Source: Amphiduros pacificus
Lineage: Eukaryota; Annelida; Polychaeta; Phyllodocida; Hesionidae
NCBI GenBank assembly: GCA_949316495.1
Contig: OX439003.1
Coordinates: 21,265,198-21,329,197 of the forward strand
Direction: 5' to 3'
Length of the DNA stretch: 64,000 bases
The stretch's first letter is position 1. Each line of letters opens with the position of its first letter. A program made the translations under genes and the position numbers. The notes beneath the pieces were generated by a model. It saw nothing but the letters and a program-made list of their open reading frames with translations. It made no database searches and had not been told where the DNA came from. This document shows positions 13,401 through 25,400 of the stretch, in pieces.

Positions 13401-16400
13401 AGTATATCTGCACATTTTCCCAAAGAAGCCGTGGCATCTCAGCTGGCCCTTGTACGGGACCTCTGGCCGGGGTTCCGGGCCAATGTTGTTGTGTACCGAC
13501 GGAGAAGGGGAGGGTCTCACAGCCGGCAAAATCATCAGCGTCCCCTGGAATCCCTGGTACCATTTCCCCTCAGAATGAAACAAGTGCGGCTGAATTACCG
13601 CCACTAAACTACACATCTAAGTGATATAACAGACTCGCCGCAATCACTTCTACTTTAAAAATCAAACCAATCTACATATTTTTCTGATGACATCCAGATA
13701 TTATTAGCCTGGAAGTGAACAAGATTTCACTTGAGTTATGGAAGCCACAAATCATATCTAGCATAAGTTTGTACAGCAGTGAGATGTTGAAAGCCAAATG
13801 TGCAGAGAAGGTTTGTAGCCTATTAACAACTGTCAATCTTGCCACTGACACGGAGCAAATTTGGCAGCTCTCGGGGCCAAATAGTGACTACGGTTACCTC
13901 CACACTTTCCCCCTCTAATTCCTCATCTTCTAAATTTCATTGCTCCCAAATATCCAATATGGTAGATTGAAATTTACTCCATACAACACCCTTAAGCGCT
14001 GTTAGCTATTTTTATAGCAGAGGTGCAACATAAACTGTTCTTATGTTTAACTATTTTTTCTCTCATTTGGTTGAAAAAAAAAAGACTTGAAATATGCGAT
14101 GCTAAGAAACTGTAGCCGATCTTGGTGCGTTGAAGGTCTGACATGAAGTGAATGGAAAAGGTTGGTCTATTTAAGACGGCATAAGGTGATGAGTTTATAA
14201 TTTCCTGTATATCATTAGTGGTTCCATGTGGCATCATAATGCTCTCATGTTGTCGGATTTATGAAGATCCAATCTATTGACCACCCCACAAAGCCCTGGT
14301 CTGTAAACTGCACACTCCTCAATAAACCGCTGACAATTTATTGCATCTAAATTACGTTTAGCAAGTGATTGACAGCTGTTGGATGACCACCAGAATTTGC
14401 CCTTGCAGCCAGAATTTAGTGAAAATTATACACACATCCTTTGTGATGGTTTAATTACAGGGATTTGGAGCAAATCTCTTGCATTTTAGGACTTTATTAA
14501 GTGCTTTATTGGAGGTTTATTAAAGCATATAAACTGTTATTATTTCGTATAGAAAGGGACCTGTTGTTATGTGCCCAACTTGCATCTTATCTTCAAAGAA
14601 ATAGTCAGGAAACAACAAATTTTCTTCATCCATTCTTTATCACTTGATTAAATGCTCTAAAATTCCCAAATGCCACAAATTTTAGTTTTTAAGAATAGAT
14701 GGTTGGAGTATGTCAATTACTGTGGTTTGTATACGACGGACTAGGAAGGTAGGGCGAGAAGAAGGTCAAGTCTCCGCGGGGAATCCTGTCACCAACAAAG
14801 CCTTCACCAACCTTGCTACATACAATGTCAGTTCTAATTAAACTTTCACATACCTGTCTGTAATTCATTTGGGTACATTAATACACTGTTATCAGATGAA
14901 AGTGACATGTGTATGAACATACAATAACAGCTTATTGTGTCTATAATGCATGCAATTATACAAATGAAGAACAAAACACGTAATTCTAATTTACTTTGCG
15001 CGTATTCATTCTGAATATAAGTCGTTAATAATAACATAATTACCTTCACCAAAATAAAAGAATTGAATCTTCACTGACAGATGCTTACAGATTTAATCAC
15101 AAATTTATATTAAAAAAATAGAAATTTAGATAACACTTAGACAACACAGTTTGAGATATATGGTCAGATGGAAATCTTGCACAGTTTATTCAGTGAACAT
15201 GGTGCATGTTGAGGCAAGGTGCACTTTAGAAAGTTGTGAACTACGGCGCATATGGTGCCCAGCCTTCCCGTGCGCACACCTCACCTCCCCAGATCCCCTA
15301 ATTGATTCCAAGTCAACTGTGCTGCAGCCCAGACCTGGCCAAGATGGCCTACAATAGGGCCAACTGCCTTCCACTCTACCTGGCCAATATCTCTCCACTA
15401 TTACCACTGCAGATACCTCCGCCAAAACCTTGGTCAAAAGTTCATCTATATACACGCCAATTTTAGTCCTCATTTTTACATTCTAGTTTATCTCAGTTTT
15501 ATATTTTTCAATTGCTCACCGGTGTCTCAAACGCTTTGAACATGATTTTGAGGTTATGAAGGTGGAAAACTCACATTGAAAAATGCCATGAAAAATGGTC
15601 TCCATGAAGGCAATATCATTGCTTTAGTATGAGGATGTTGTGGCGGGCACTATGGGCTTGTAAAGCCTGGTGGAGATAATCAGTGCTATCTGCTCAGGAG
15701 TGGCCCAGTGCTATTAGCAGGTGATCAGTTAGTGAGGCATGGAAACTGGGAGTGAAGTGTGCTGTCAGGCAGGCAGATAACACCACTAGACATTACCCAC
15801 AAATGAGGCCAGTGACAGGCCTGGTCTTCACCTCATCATAGAATCAGTACCAGTAATATCTGACCAAAATATGGCCGATAACTGACCAGTGGGTTTGATG
15901 ACAGCTTCGCCTCGGTAGCTGACTAGTCCGAATAAGATACAGCTGTGCCTGTATCGGGACTGACTGACAAGTTTAGACGTCAGTGCAATCAAGTTGACTA
16001 TAAGCTTGATATTTTCCCATCTGATATATGTTCAATATGGAATTAATCTGAAGTCATTAGTGCATTATGGGCCAAGCTTGGTTGATATATGAAGGAGTCC
16101 TGGCTAAAACATTCATCATACCGTCTACGTGAGATAACATCTATTTATGATGGACATGGACGGGAACAAGAGTCAGGACAAACACGACATGATTTCACAT
16201 ACAGCAAAACCCAATAAGCCCAACTCGGCAGATGTCAGTTGACAGAATTGCCTGCATTTTTTCTGTTCATGTGCAAAGTTAGAGTAAGTGGATTAGTGTA
16301 GAGTTTATATGTGTAACATGAAGTGGAGATGGGTTGCAGTGTGTGGGGGTTTAGTGGTTTTGTCACCGCTGTCTAGCTACATCTGCTCCAAGTGAAATCA

Positions 16401-18878
16401 CCACTAAGGCTGACATTGTGTGCCAATGTCACAACATGGCCTTTGATAAAACACCGCCACTTTGAAGCTGCCAGTTAGGTTTTACAAGTTAGGTTCTAAA
16501 GTGAAAACTCTCAAGAGAGGTAGCCTCTGGGTTTCTCTGCGTTCTTGGGACTTGGCAACGACCTATAAGTTATTGCAGTTTTGCTTGTAGCTACATGTTT
16601 CTTTGTTAGCAAGGTGAGACATTATACAGGAAAGGTGCTGCATGTAGTAATTGACCGGGATCTAGCCCTTGGACATTGCTAGACAGGTCGTGATTGAGGG
16701 AGTTAGAAGCTCTCCAGGTTGTGTCAAGGGCAGAGTCAACAACTTGCTCTCTGCATCTGTCCCCAGGAGAGCCCTTCTCCCAGACACCACCTGCACTGTT
16801 TGCAAGGGATGGAGGGCCTTGTCCTCAAGAGGGGAATCAGTAGGGAGCTCCCGGTGGGACAAGAGCTCCCAGTCACACGGAGAACTATTGAGCACCGGGA
16901 AGATGCCTCACAAGCCAGTGTGTCAGTCAATAGGGCCGGTGGAATCCCGGAGTTAGGGCCATGGAAGCCCAGGTGAGAGTTTGGAGTAGAATTGTTGAGG
17001 CCATGTCAACAAGTCAGCATGACCTGACTGCTACCCTGAAGGGACAAAACTGTGATCAACTGTAACGTCGCGGTAACTCTGTCACAACACAACTTACAAC
17101 ATTATCCTCATGTTTACGGTCTGTCACTGTTTTTGATATGCAGATATGATCAAGGATAATGAGTCATGGAATTTCAAAATTACTATAGGTTTATATCAAA
17201 ATCTGATATATAAAGCTATGACAGTGATTCCTTTTAGTCAACACAAACACATACATTCACAGAAAGACACTTAAGACACAATGTAAAATACAATCAGTCC
17301 TGAATATCATCAAACTTCGAATATCAACATTTTCGTTGGTTTAATGAACAAATGATAGCTTGTCCAGGTGATATTTGATGTTATATGAATGTCAAACGAG
17401 AAAATAAATTGTCAGCGGGTAAGATGAACAATAGTGTTGATATGCTGTGGTCCTCAGAGGGTTCAATAATGTGACTATCTTATGCAACAGAGTACACAAT
17501 GCTGAAGAGAAGGGCTACAAAACAGCTGCTTTGTTCAGCCTGACAGTGTGGTTAGAAGGTCTCGCATAGGCTCATTATGTTGGGTAATATTAGGTAGACA
17601 CTACACACTCATCTTCTCTGTTTTCTACAAGCTCTTTATCGTGCATGAATAGCTCTGACCCCTTAACAACGGTTACCATGGAAGACAATGACCCTCATTT
17701 TCGCAGGCGCGCGAACAACGTCCCAATTATCTGTTGTATGAAAAATAGAATTAAGCAGGTTTTCTCATAATGTTATTCTAACACGTAGGCGACAATGCTG
17801 ACGATGCAAAGTTAATAATTCTTTATTGCTATTATTGCACGTGAAAACAAAGAGATGGCGTAGGTCATTATGAAGATATGCAAATATTGCAGGAATCTGG
17901 AATGTCCAGGTTGCGTGACTGTGCCGCCTACATAGGGCAGAGTAACCGAGTCCCCACGACCGCCTTCATTAAGGGAACTGTCACTCTCAGATGTAGCTTG
18001 CAGTCCCCAGAACAACGAAAGTCTCTGTTTCGTGAACCACCAAAGCTGCTCCACCTGTAGAAATGTCATGTGTATTAATAATGCTGTCGCCAACATCAAA
18101 GTATAGTCCAGTTCTTCACTTAAATAAATCTGACCTCACGTGGCAACCAATCAACCAAATATTATCAAATGCAGAATTTGACGTTTAGAAAAGACACGAA
18201 ATAGCCACAGGGTAAAAGTGAGATGCACAAGTTCTTGTTTAAAGTTAGGAAAGGCATCTGAGATATATCAAGAGTTTAATATAGACATTGACTTGGTGTG
18301 CACCTCCGTACTACCTAGCCCTTGACCTTGATGACCTTTTCCTGGCTCCTGAAGCAGAGAACAAATTGTGAATCATATTTTATGTTGGAATGGATAGAGC
18401 ATGTAGTGTTTTCACATGTTTCATAGTGTGTTTTCCGTTAGTGTTTATTTTGAATTGATAATAGCAAGGAAAAGATGCTTTCAAGTATTCTAACAGGCAT
18501 TGCCATCAAGTCTCGCTGAGTTCTCGGCAGCAGCCCTGTCAGAGCACATCAAGTGGTTCGCTGCGCCGGGCTGAGGGCTCTCAGGGCCGCTTAACACATG
18601 ACAACATTGCGCTAATACAATTATGGCAAACATAAAGGCCACATAATCCCCGCCCCCACTTAGTCTAATTGTCAGCAATCACAGACAGATAATCGTCACC
18701 ATCTCACGGGCCCCCTTCCCTGGGTGACAAAGCCGGAGATAAACACGATCCAGCCTCACGCTTTCTCTTGTTCTTGGTTTTTAGAAATTTCAACATTATA
18801 TTTCCTATTGCTTAAGATGTGGGTGATCACTTTCAGATATCATTTGACTAATCTGATTTGCTTTTTGTGTATTTGCAG
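10497..18878 (+). other. Zic: Zic intron (phase 1, 8.4 kb)
   Basis: The donor is GTATGT and the acceptor is TTTGCAG. A branch-type CTAAT lies about 25 nt before the acceptor, with a T-rich tract between. The intron splits glycine codon 369. It contains no convincing gene on either strand. It is free of tandem arrays and has several complex blocks that could be enhancers. The best is 14220-14560, with an exact PBX-MEIS site. Others are a 14-bp palindrome at 12303-12316, a hairpin at 12361-12401 and an RFX-like half site at 17672-17686. Confidence 0.92.
14220..14560. promoter_or_regulatory. Candidate intronic enhancer with PBX-MEIS site
   Basis: TGATTGACAG at 14366-14375 is an exact match to the known PBX-MEIS/PREP composite site. 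It overlaps an E-box, CAGCTG, at 14373-14378. Within the next 120 bases there is a SOX-like CCTTTGTGA and a homeodomain TTAATTAC. The block is non-repetitive and moderately GC, unlike the AT-rich sequence on either side. Enhancer activity is inferred from motif density only. Confidence 0.35.
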
Positions 18879-19447
18879 GTGAGAAGCCATTCAAATGTGA
18901 GTTTGAGGGATGTGACCGACGCTTTGCCAACAGTTCTGATAGGAAGAAGCACTCACACGTGCACACGTCAGACAAGCCGTACAACTGCAAGGTGCGTGGT
19001 TGTGACAAGAGTTATACCCATCCCAGCTCTCTGAGAAAACACATGAAAGTGCACTGTAAGTCCCCACCGCCCTCTGACGGTAACTCGAGCAGTGAGGAGA
19101 ACGATACGACCACAACAACTGCGTCACCCGCACGCACCTCATCCACGTCAGAATCAACGCCGCTGACGTCATCCACAGCCATCACGTCACCCATATCCTC
19201 CAGCGTGAACAGTTCTTCAGCGCCCTCAAGTCATTCATCGACGTCATTGCATCTGACGGCGAACACGGCCAGTTCGTTGGGTACGTCACATTCAGTGCAC
19301 CACTCGCATCACCCTCCCAACCTGTCTGAATGGTACGTGTGTCAGTCAGCAGCGGGAATGCCCACACCGCCCAGCAACGAACATTCACCCATCGGACTGT
19401 CACATATTCCTTCCTTGCATCACCCTCACGCCGTGGCTCAGTACTGA
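18879..19447 (+). CDS. Zic: Zic-family zinc-finger transcription factor, coding exon 2 (joins 9392-10496)
   Basis: The exon starts inside codon 369 and opens with the GEKPF linker. Finger 4 uses C375, C380, H393 and H397. Finger 5 uses C405, C410, H423 and H427, followed at once by CKSPPPSDG. Finger 5 has four residues between its cysteines; vertebrate ZIC1-3 as recalled have two, so this is the invertebrate form. The basic stretches of fingers 4 and 5 probably carry the nuclear import signal, as in known Zics. The tail (about 430-557) is rich in Ser, Thr and later His. It contains LSEWYV, matching the EWYV tail motif of vertebrate Zics, and ends in VAQY. The stop is TGA. The tail is encoded with repeated ACG-TCA codon pairs, so the exon is unusually rich in ACGTCA. 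Confidence 0.97.
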
Positions 19448-19625
19448 CCCACGTCATGAGCGTTATAACATAGCAAACACATGACCACGTCACAAAATTG
19501 TGACGTTGTGCCGCCATAATTGTAAATAGCAAAACCATCAATTTAACGCAAGAACCGTTAAAACGCTGACAGGACAGTGAGTTCTTGCAATAGTTCACCT
19601 TAACGTCATTGACGTAACGTGACGT
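19145..19625. promoter_or_regulatory. Dense ACGTCA (CRE half-site) cluster across the exon 2 tail and 3' UTR
   Basis: ACGTCA or its complement TGACGT occurs eleven times: at 19145, 19164 (full TGACGTCA, 19164-19171), 19184, 19241, 19283, 19451, 19487, 19501, 19603, 19610 and 19620. About a quarter of one hit is expected by chance in this length. Part of this reflects ACG-TCA codons for Thr-Ser, but six hits lie beyond the stop codon. CREB/ATF binding is known for this motif; use here is inferred. Confidence 0.4.
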
Positions 19626-20510
19626 TACGTTTACACCTGTTGTGGGTGTGAAATACAGTGTGGTAGAGATACTTGGGAGATGACTTACAGTACCCGGACA
19701 GAGGGCAGAAGGCCCAATATTTCTTGAGCAGCAAACATTTTAGTCACATCATCAGGTTCCGCTATGCCAAAATAACAATATTGCCATGTTTATTCATCAA
19801 GGAAGGTAAACAAAACGTATAACATTATATGATGAAACAGTTAGTATATTTGTTTGTTAATTTAAGAATTGTAAATTGTAAAAAAATAGCATTATTGTGC
19901 ACTATGTGCCTCGTGAGAATATATGCTTTATTCATCATTAATATGCACCTTTCAACAATGGACATTTTTTCGCAAACACAAAATCATTATTGTTTTCATT
20001 ACCTGTCAACCAGGATTAATCTGGAAATTCATCGCTCTTGACGCGAAGTTCTGGAACAAAAATAAGTGAACATTTCTTCTCTGTCTCGTCTTTATAAACG
20101 ATGCACAGCTATTTTTGTAAAGAAAATCTTCATGGATTCAATACTGTATCTGTAAATCTTGACACGCTTCCCAGTGTTTAACAAAATAGTACACATTCTC
20201 TCGCCTATACTCCTTAATTATAAATGGTGCCTTAATGTTTAATTATTTAAGTTTAAATAAGGTTTTACTAGCACTTTTCACTTTGATAATCACTGTTGTG
20301 CACAGTCTCAATTCTTTACTAGTTACTATTACTCACAGTCAAAGAGTTAATTAATTCTAAATTTAAATGTGGGCAACCTGTGTTCGACGTGAGCGGTTGC
20401 AATGTTTTGTGTGTTCTTATTGTATATTCAAATATTATTATAAATGTATGTGTTCCACTGGGACGAAAATCAAAATGTGATGACAATTAAAGTCATGAAA
20501 TTAAGAATGT
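19448..20510 (+). other. Zic: Zic 3' UTR (end inferred)
   Basis: The sequence after the stop is AT-rich with many ATTTA cores and no new open frame of note. TGTAAATA at 19521-19528 fits the Pumilio consensus UGUANAUA. The most plausible poly(A) signal is ATTAAA at 20486-20491, followed by a T/G-rich stretch. No AATAAA was seen before it. The first 200 bases are rich in TGACGT/ACGTCA and contain a 19-bp palindrome at 19612-19630. The exact 3' end is a guess without transcript data. Confidence 0.55.
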
Positions 20511-21839
20511 TATGCCTTGTTATCATTTAAAGAAATCACAGTGATGATATTAACATTGAATTAGTCAACTGGAGAAGCAATGAAAGATTTGTCATATCGG
20601 ATGATTAATTTTCTTTTGAGATATTTCAACAAAAGTAGGACGAAATTACCACACTGTTAAAATAACTCTTTAGAGTCAGTCAAATTGTGATTTGTATGCC
20701 GATATGGTAGACTAAATGAAGGGAAATGGTTCAGGAAAATACTGTCAAAGTTGCATATCAATCTGACATTGGCTTTGGAACCCCCTGTGGATGGCGCGTA
20801 TTGATCAGCGAAATTTCTATTGGCTATATTTCACGGTTCTCTCTATAAAAAGAACTGCTGGAATTGCAGGCTTTGTGGGACATGCAGGAAGAACAGCGTT
20901 GCAATGCCAGCCAGTCAAGGGAAAATGGCCTTCCAAGCCCACGGGCTACTCCCGGCGTCCTCCCGCCCCTATGAAAGTATTTATGGATGACACATCTGAA
21001 CTTTGGAAAATCTGATTTTTTTTGTGTTCAACATGTCTTTTATTGAAGTTTTGCGGTTTTCCTGAATACATATGGAGCGTCTTGGCTGTCAGAGAGCTTT
21101 ACAGTAATCATATTCTGTAGACAGTTTATCTGTTTTGCCCTGACGTACTATTTTTATTTCCGCGTCAAAAACGTTGATCTGATAACATACAAGTGTGAAA
21201 CCTTGACCGATGTAAACCTTCGCAAATTATAAATTTACCAAATTGATAAAAAAAAGTAAATTGCCGGTGAGGAAGAAGTGGCTTTATTTGGTTGATTATA
21301 AGATAGGGAGGTTTGGAAGGAATAAGTTTGTTGAATTGTCCATCTACCTTGATAGCTGGCACTTTGAGATGATAGCGCTCACAACTGCCTTCCCGAACCA
21401 TCTCCCCCACTGCGAGGGCAAAAAGCTTTGACCAAAGGTCTTATATTGGCCGATTACAACAGTCTTCATGCATTTTAGCCGCATTGTTAAGTCTTTGCGA
21501 CAAGGGTAAAATACCAGAATAACGTCGCCCAGCCGGTGTCTCCTGTCACAGGCAAATGGTCCGATGAAAAAGTTGCCTCTTGTGCTAAATGGCGAGGCTG
21601 CAGTAACACGCAAACCACCGCATTGATCCACAGAGTCCGGGTGATTAGGACATAACATCACAATAACTGGGCACAAATAGACAGCCTAACTAATACCCCA
21701 GAGGTTCATATTACTTCTGCCATCACCTGTACCACGCCTGTGCTCCCATACCTGGCCCATCTTTCAATTACATTGCACTTTTTGTAAATGGTTGATTTTA
21801 TCTCTTTTATCATATTAAAAAGTGGTAATCTACTAAAAG

Positions 21840-22480
21840 CAAATATGCTCGACACTGATATGCGAAATAACGCCCAGAGGACGACAAAATAAATTTGTTG
21901 ATGAAACTGTCGTCTCCAGATTTTCCAATTTCAAAGATTATTTATTGCGAATCTGATCAGGAAAGCTAAAATTGAGCTGGAGGCACTGAGTCACAATATC
22001 TAATGAGGCATCGAGCTCAGTCATCCAGACAACCGCCTCTAAATGCGCCAAATCACCTATTCAAAACCACCCAAATTATGTCTTAATAAATGGGCAAACA
22101 AAGAATAAGCTGCATACTCTGTTTGTTTTGTCACACATTTGACCTGCACTGCCGAGCTGGCAAACAGTTATGAACCTGAAAATGGCAACATTGATCATTC
22201 ATGAGCATTTGCAAACTATGATCTGCATAAATCATAAAGCAGTGCAAAGAGGGATCAAGTAATAGCGATTATTGAGGAAATACGTTTGACAATGAGATTA
22301 TTGGATGATCTGCGTCAGAGAGAAGATAGAGAACGTTTGTGTGAAGTGTGAGGGTGAAGTGTGGCTGAGTGTTTGTCAGCACAAAAGGGCCCTGATGACA
22401 CTTGACAATGCCCTAGCAGACAAAGCCACAAGAGTCACAAACCACCCAGAAGCAGTTCAATACGCACTGAATAATTCAAG
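21840..22480. promoter_or_regulatory. Candidate downstream enhancer with GLI/ZIC-like sites
   Basis: AACCACCCA occurs at 22065-22073 and 22440-22448, one base from the known GLI site GACCACCCA that Zic fingers can also bind. A POU-like ATTTGCAAA and TGATCATTCATGAGC lie near 22190-22215. The block is complex, non-repetitive and without open frames. If real, it would allow feedback from Zic onto its own locus. This is inference. Confidence 0.3.
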
Positions 22481-25400
22481 AGAAATCACAATAAAATGGG
22501 TTAAATTGAATCAATAAGTTTGGTCAAATCAGCCGTCTTATTCGATAACCTGGATAAATGAGGTTAGCAGCAAATTTAGTGCTGGTCTCAAATGCATTGC
22601 TTTAATCGTATGTCCAGACATGTTAGAAATATAATCATCTTCTGAGTTTTCTGAAGTTGAGAAGGATGTAAGAATTCCCCATCTCGTCATAATGATGTGT
22701 CCATAAAATATTTAAGGCCAATTACATGTGTTTTTAGGCATAGATCCAGGCCCAGTGAGGTATACAGGGATCAACATTAAATACTGCAATAATGATTGCA
22801 CATATATAATACGTGAAATATGATATCACCCTAAGATCTGGGTGAAAGTGTCTAATGACAAAATAGTGCAAAGTCCTGATGTACTTGAGATGTGTTATAA
22901 ATATAGCAGGACATGCGCAGAAGTGTATAATTATGCACACACTGACTTAAGGAAACCCATTTATATGTGGAACCCTGTAGAGATTTGTCCTGTATAAGGC
23001 CAATGCATTACCTGTTGGAAATTCTGCTGTCTTCATAATTGGATTGCAGACAGAAGGGTCAACTGATTATGGACCAGGTAAACATTGTCAACCCAATCTG
23101 TGGTTTGCTTATTGTCAGGTCCTGCCAGGCGATATTGTTCGCTTGCCAAAATCGTTAATATGTTGCAATTGCTGAGCTGTCTGGTGAAATTCAAGTGTTG
23201 AAAATGTAGTCTGAGATAAGATCTCAACATAACAGAATATGCTTAGCTTTTTAAAATGGGATTTTGGCGTGATGTTATGTAATTCTGTCTTTACTTTAAT
23301 CCTAAAGGGCACCTCTTTACAGAATTGCATATAAAAAAAGCCATATCTTGACATGTTTTTTCTCATAAGATTGTAAAATTATAAAATCCAATTTTGAAAG
23401 TTGAACATGATTGGTGACCTATTCGATTTTGATTTAAGTTTCTTCCAAATTATGAGTCATTATTCAAAGCTCAGGGTTAATACTTATTACTATGTAGTAG
23501 TATTGGTATGAGTCAGTGCCAGTCTACCCGCCAGCTCTCCTAGCAGACGGGTGGGTACAGCACCGAGGCCCAAGTTACAACACAAGTCATACAACACCCC
23601 CCACACAGGCCAAGGGTTAAATAATCAAATTGACATTTTGTCTGTTAATCTCAAATATCATAAACAAGCTGTCATCATGTGTAGTGGAGAAATATGATTG
23701 AGAGGCGAGGGCTCAAGGTGGGGTAAATCCCTGTCACAAAACCTTCATGGGGTAACAATGAGGTCCAGGGTGGGGTTATTGTGTCACAGACTCTGTGTGG
23801 GGGCAATGACAACTTTTGTCATGCAACCAATGCTGCATGCTCTGTTTTTGTCATGTTCATGGCTCAGTGTTCTGGCTGTAAACAGAGAGTTTTGGACTGT
23901 TTCTGGTCAGAATGTTCAGCATCTGTGGTACAATCTCCCTCTCCCTCCATCTGGCTGGCAATGGTGTGTTAGCCTGGAGCAGATAGAGGCCTGCTTTTCC
24001 AGCCCACTGATGCGCCTAATACCGACCTGACTTGTCTGACTTGTACCCTACATCTTGCCCTCCAGGATCCTACAAAACTTCTTTGCTTCATCTGGTCTGC
24101 AGCATGCCTACCAAATTGTACGTTTGTCAGTTTAGATTTCATATTTCCAACTTCTACCATATTTTCAGGATGTTTACGATAAATCAATATGTGGCATTTG
24201 TTTTGTTCGATGTAAACATATTCACAGTCCTTTGTACCATGTGCAACATAAAGAATCTCATTTGCTATACTGGCAAATATAGCATAGATATAACTGTCTG
24301 TGGCATTATAAAGGCGTGATAAATGCAATACTGTACAATAGTACACATATCCACATACACCCATATATATATATTGTATAGACCATTTTCTATGCATGTT
24401 GATGGTAAAATGTTGCTTATTTTCTGGCAGTTAGGATATGATATTAGAGGTACACATTAGGCGGAGGGAGTGATGATATTCTGGCATAGGTGGCAGACAG
24501 CAGGTCCTTGAGAGCTAATATGTGGGTGATGTAAGACACTGGATCTGCCAGTGGATCCCTCCACATGCCCGGGGCTACCAACAACACCCTGCCTAATCAC
24601 CAACCTCCACTCAAACACCACACACAGTCCTGCAAATCGTCGACTTGTCTCAAGTCGACAGACAAATTTTCCGCGATTGTGAACATGACATTTCAGTGGA
24701 GTGCAAATCAGGAGAGTGTGATTGTTGGTTAAGACTGGGTTGGCCCCCCGAGGGGGTTCATTCTCGGCGGGGGAGGGGTGCTAAAACATGCATCAAAACT
24801 TGTACAAGCTGTGTGATCCTACACAACAGGGCAAGATTAATTCACTACACCGCATCTGCATTTCTCTCTGTGAATTTACACTTTTCTGTTTGTGATTATT
24901 GTTCAGACTTTGACAACCAGCACCTGGACTGTCCCATTGTGGTCACAAGCAAACCACAAAGCAGAACTATAAAACTTATAACACATTAAGCAAATTATTT
25001 TACACTAACTTATCGCTGTTTTGTCTGACAATAGATTTCAAATAACCTGTCAAAAGATTTTTGTATTATATTTATTAATGCATATCATTATTATCCTTTA
25101 TCTCTGGACTGTTTGCATGATATTTCAAACTTTGACCGTTTGTGTAGTAGTTGTGTTTGTCTGGCCTTTCTTTTCAGTACAACTCTTAGTACACCCAGTC
25201 ATTTCTATTCCTCTCAACGTAAGACCATCCAGTTTGAAGTGCTTGTATGGAAAGCCAGGGTGTGTAAAATGGAGCTGATAACAAAGCTGCTCTGCACCAA
25301 CTTTAGTGTACTACAAGACGCCACTGAAAGGCCAACACTAAATGACTCTCTGATACAAAATGTAAGCTGGGAAAAGGTTAAAAGCAAGTGGCACAAAGTA

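Noticed and set aside
24639-24659. microRNA precursor
   Set aside because: Arms of nine bases with a three-base loop are far too short for a Dicer substrate.
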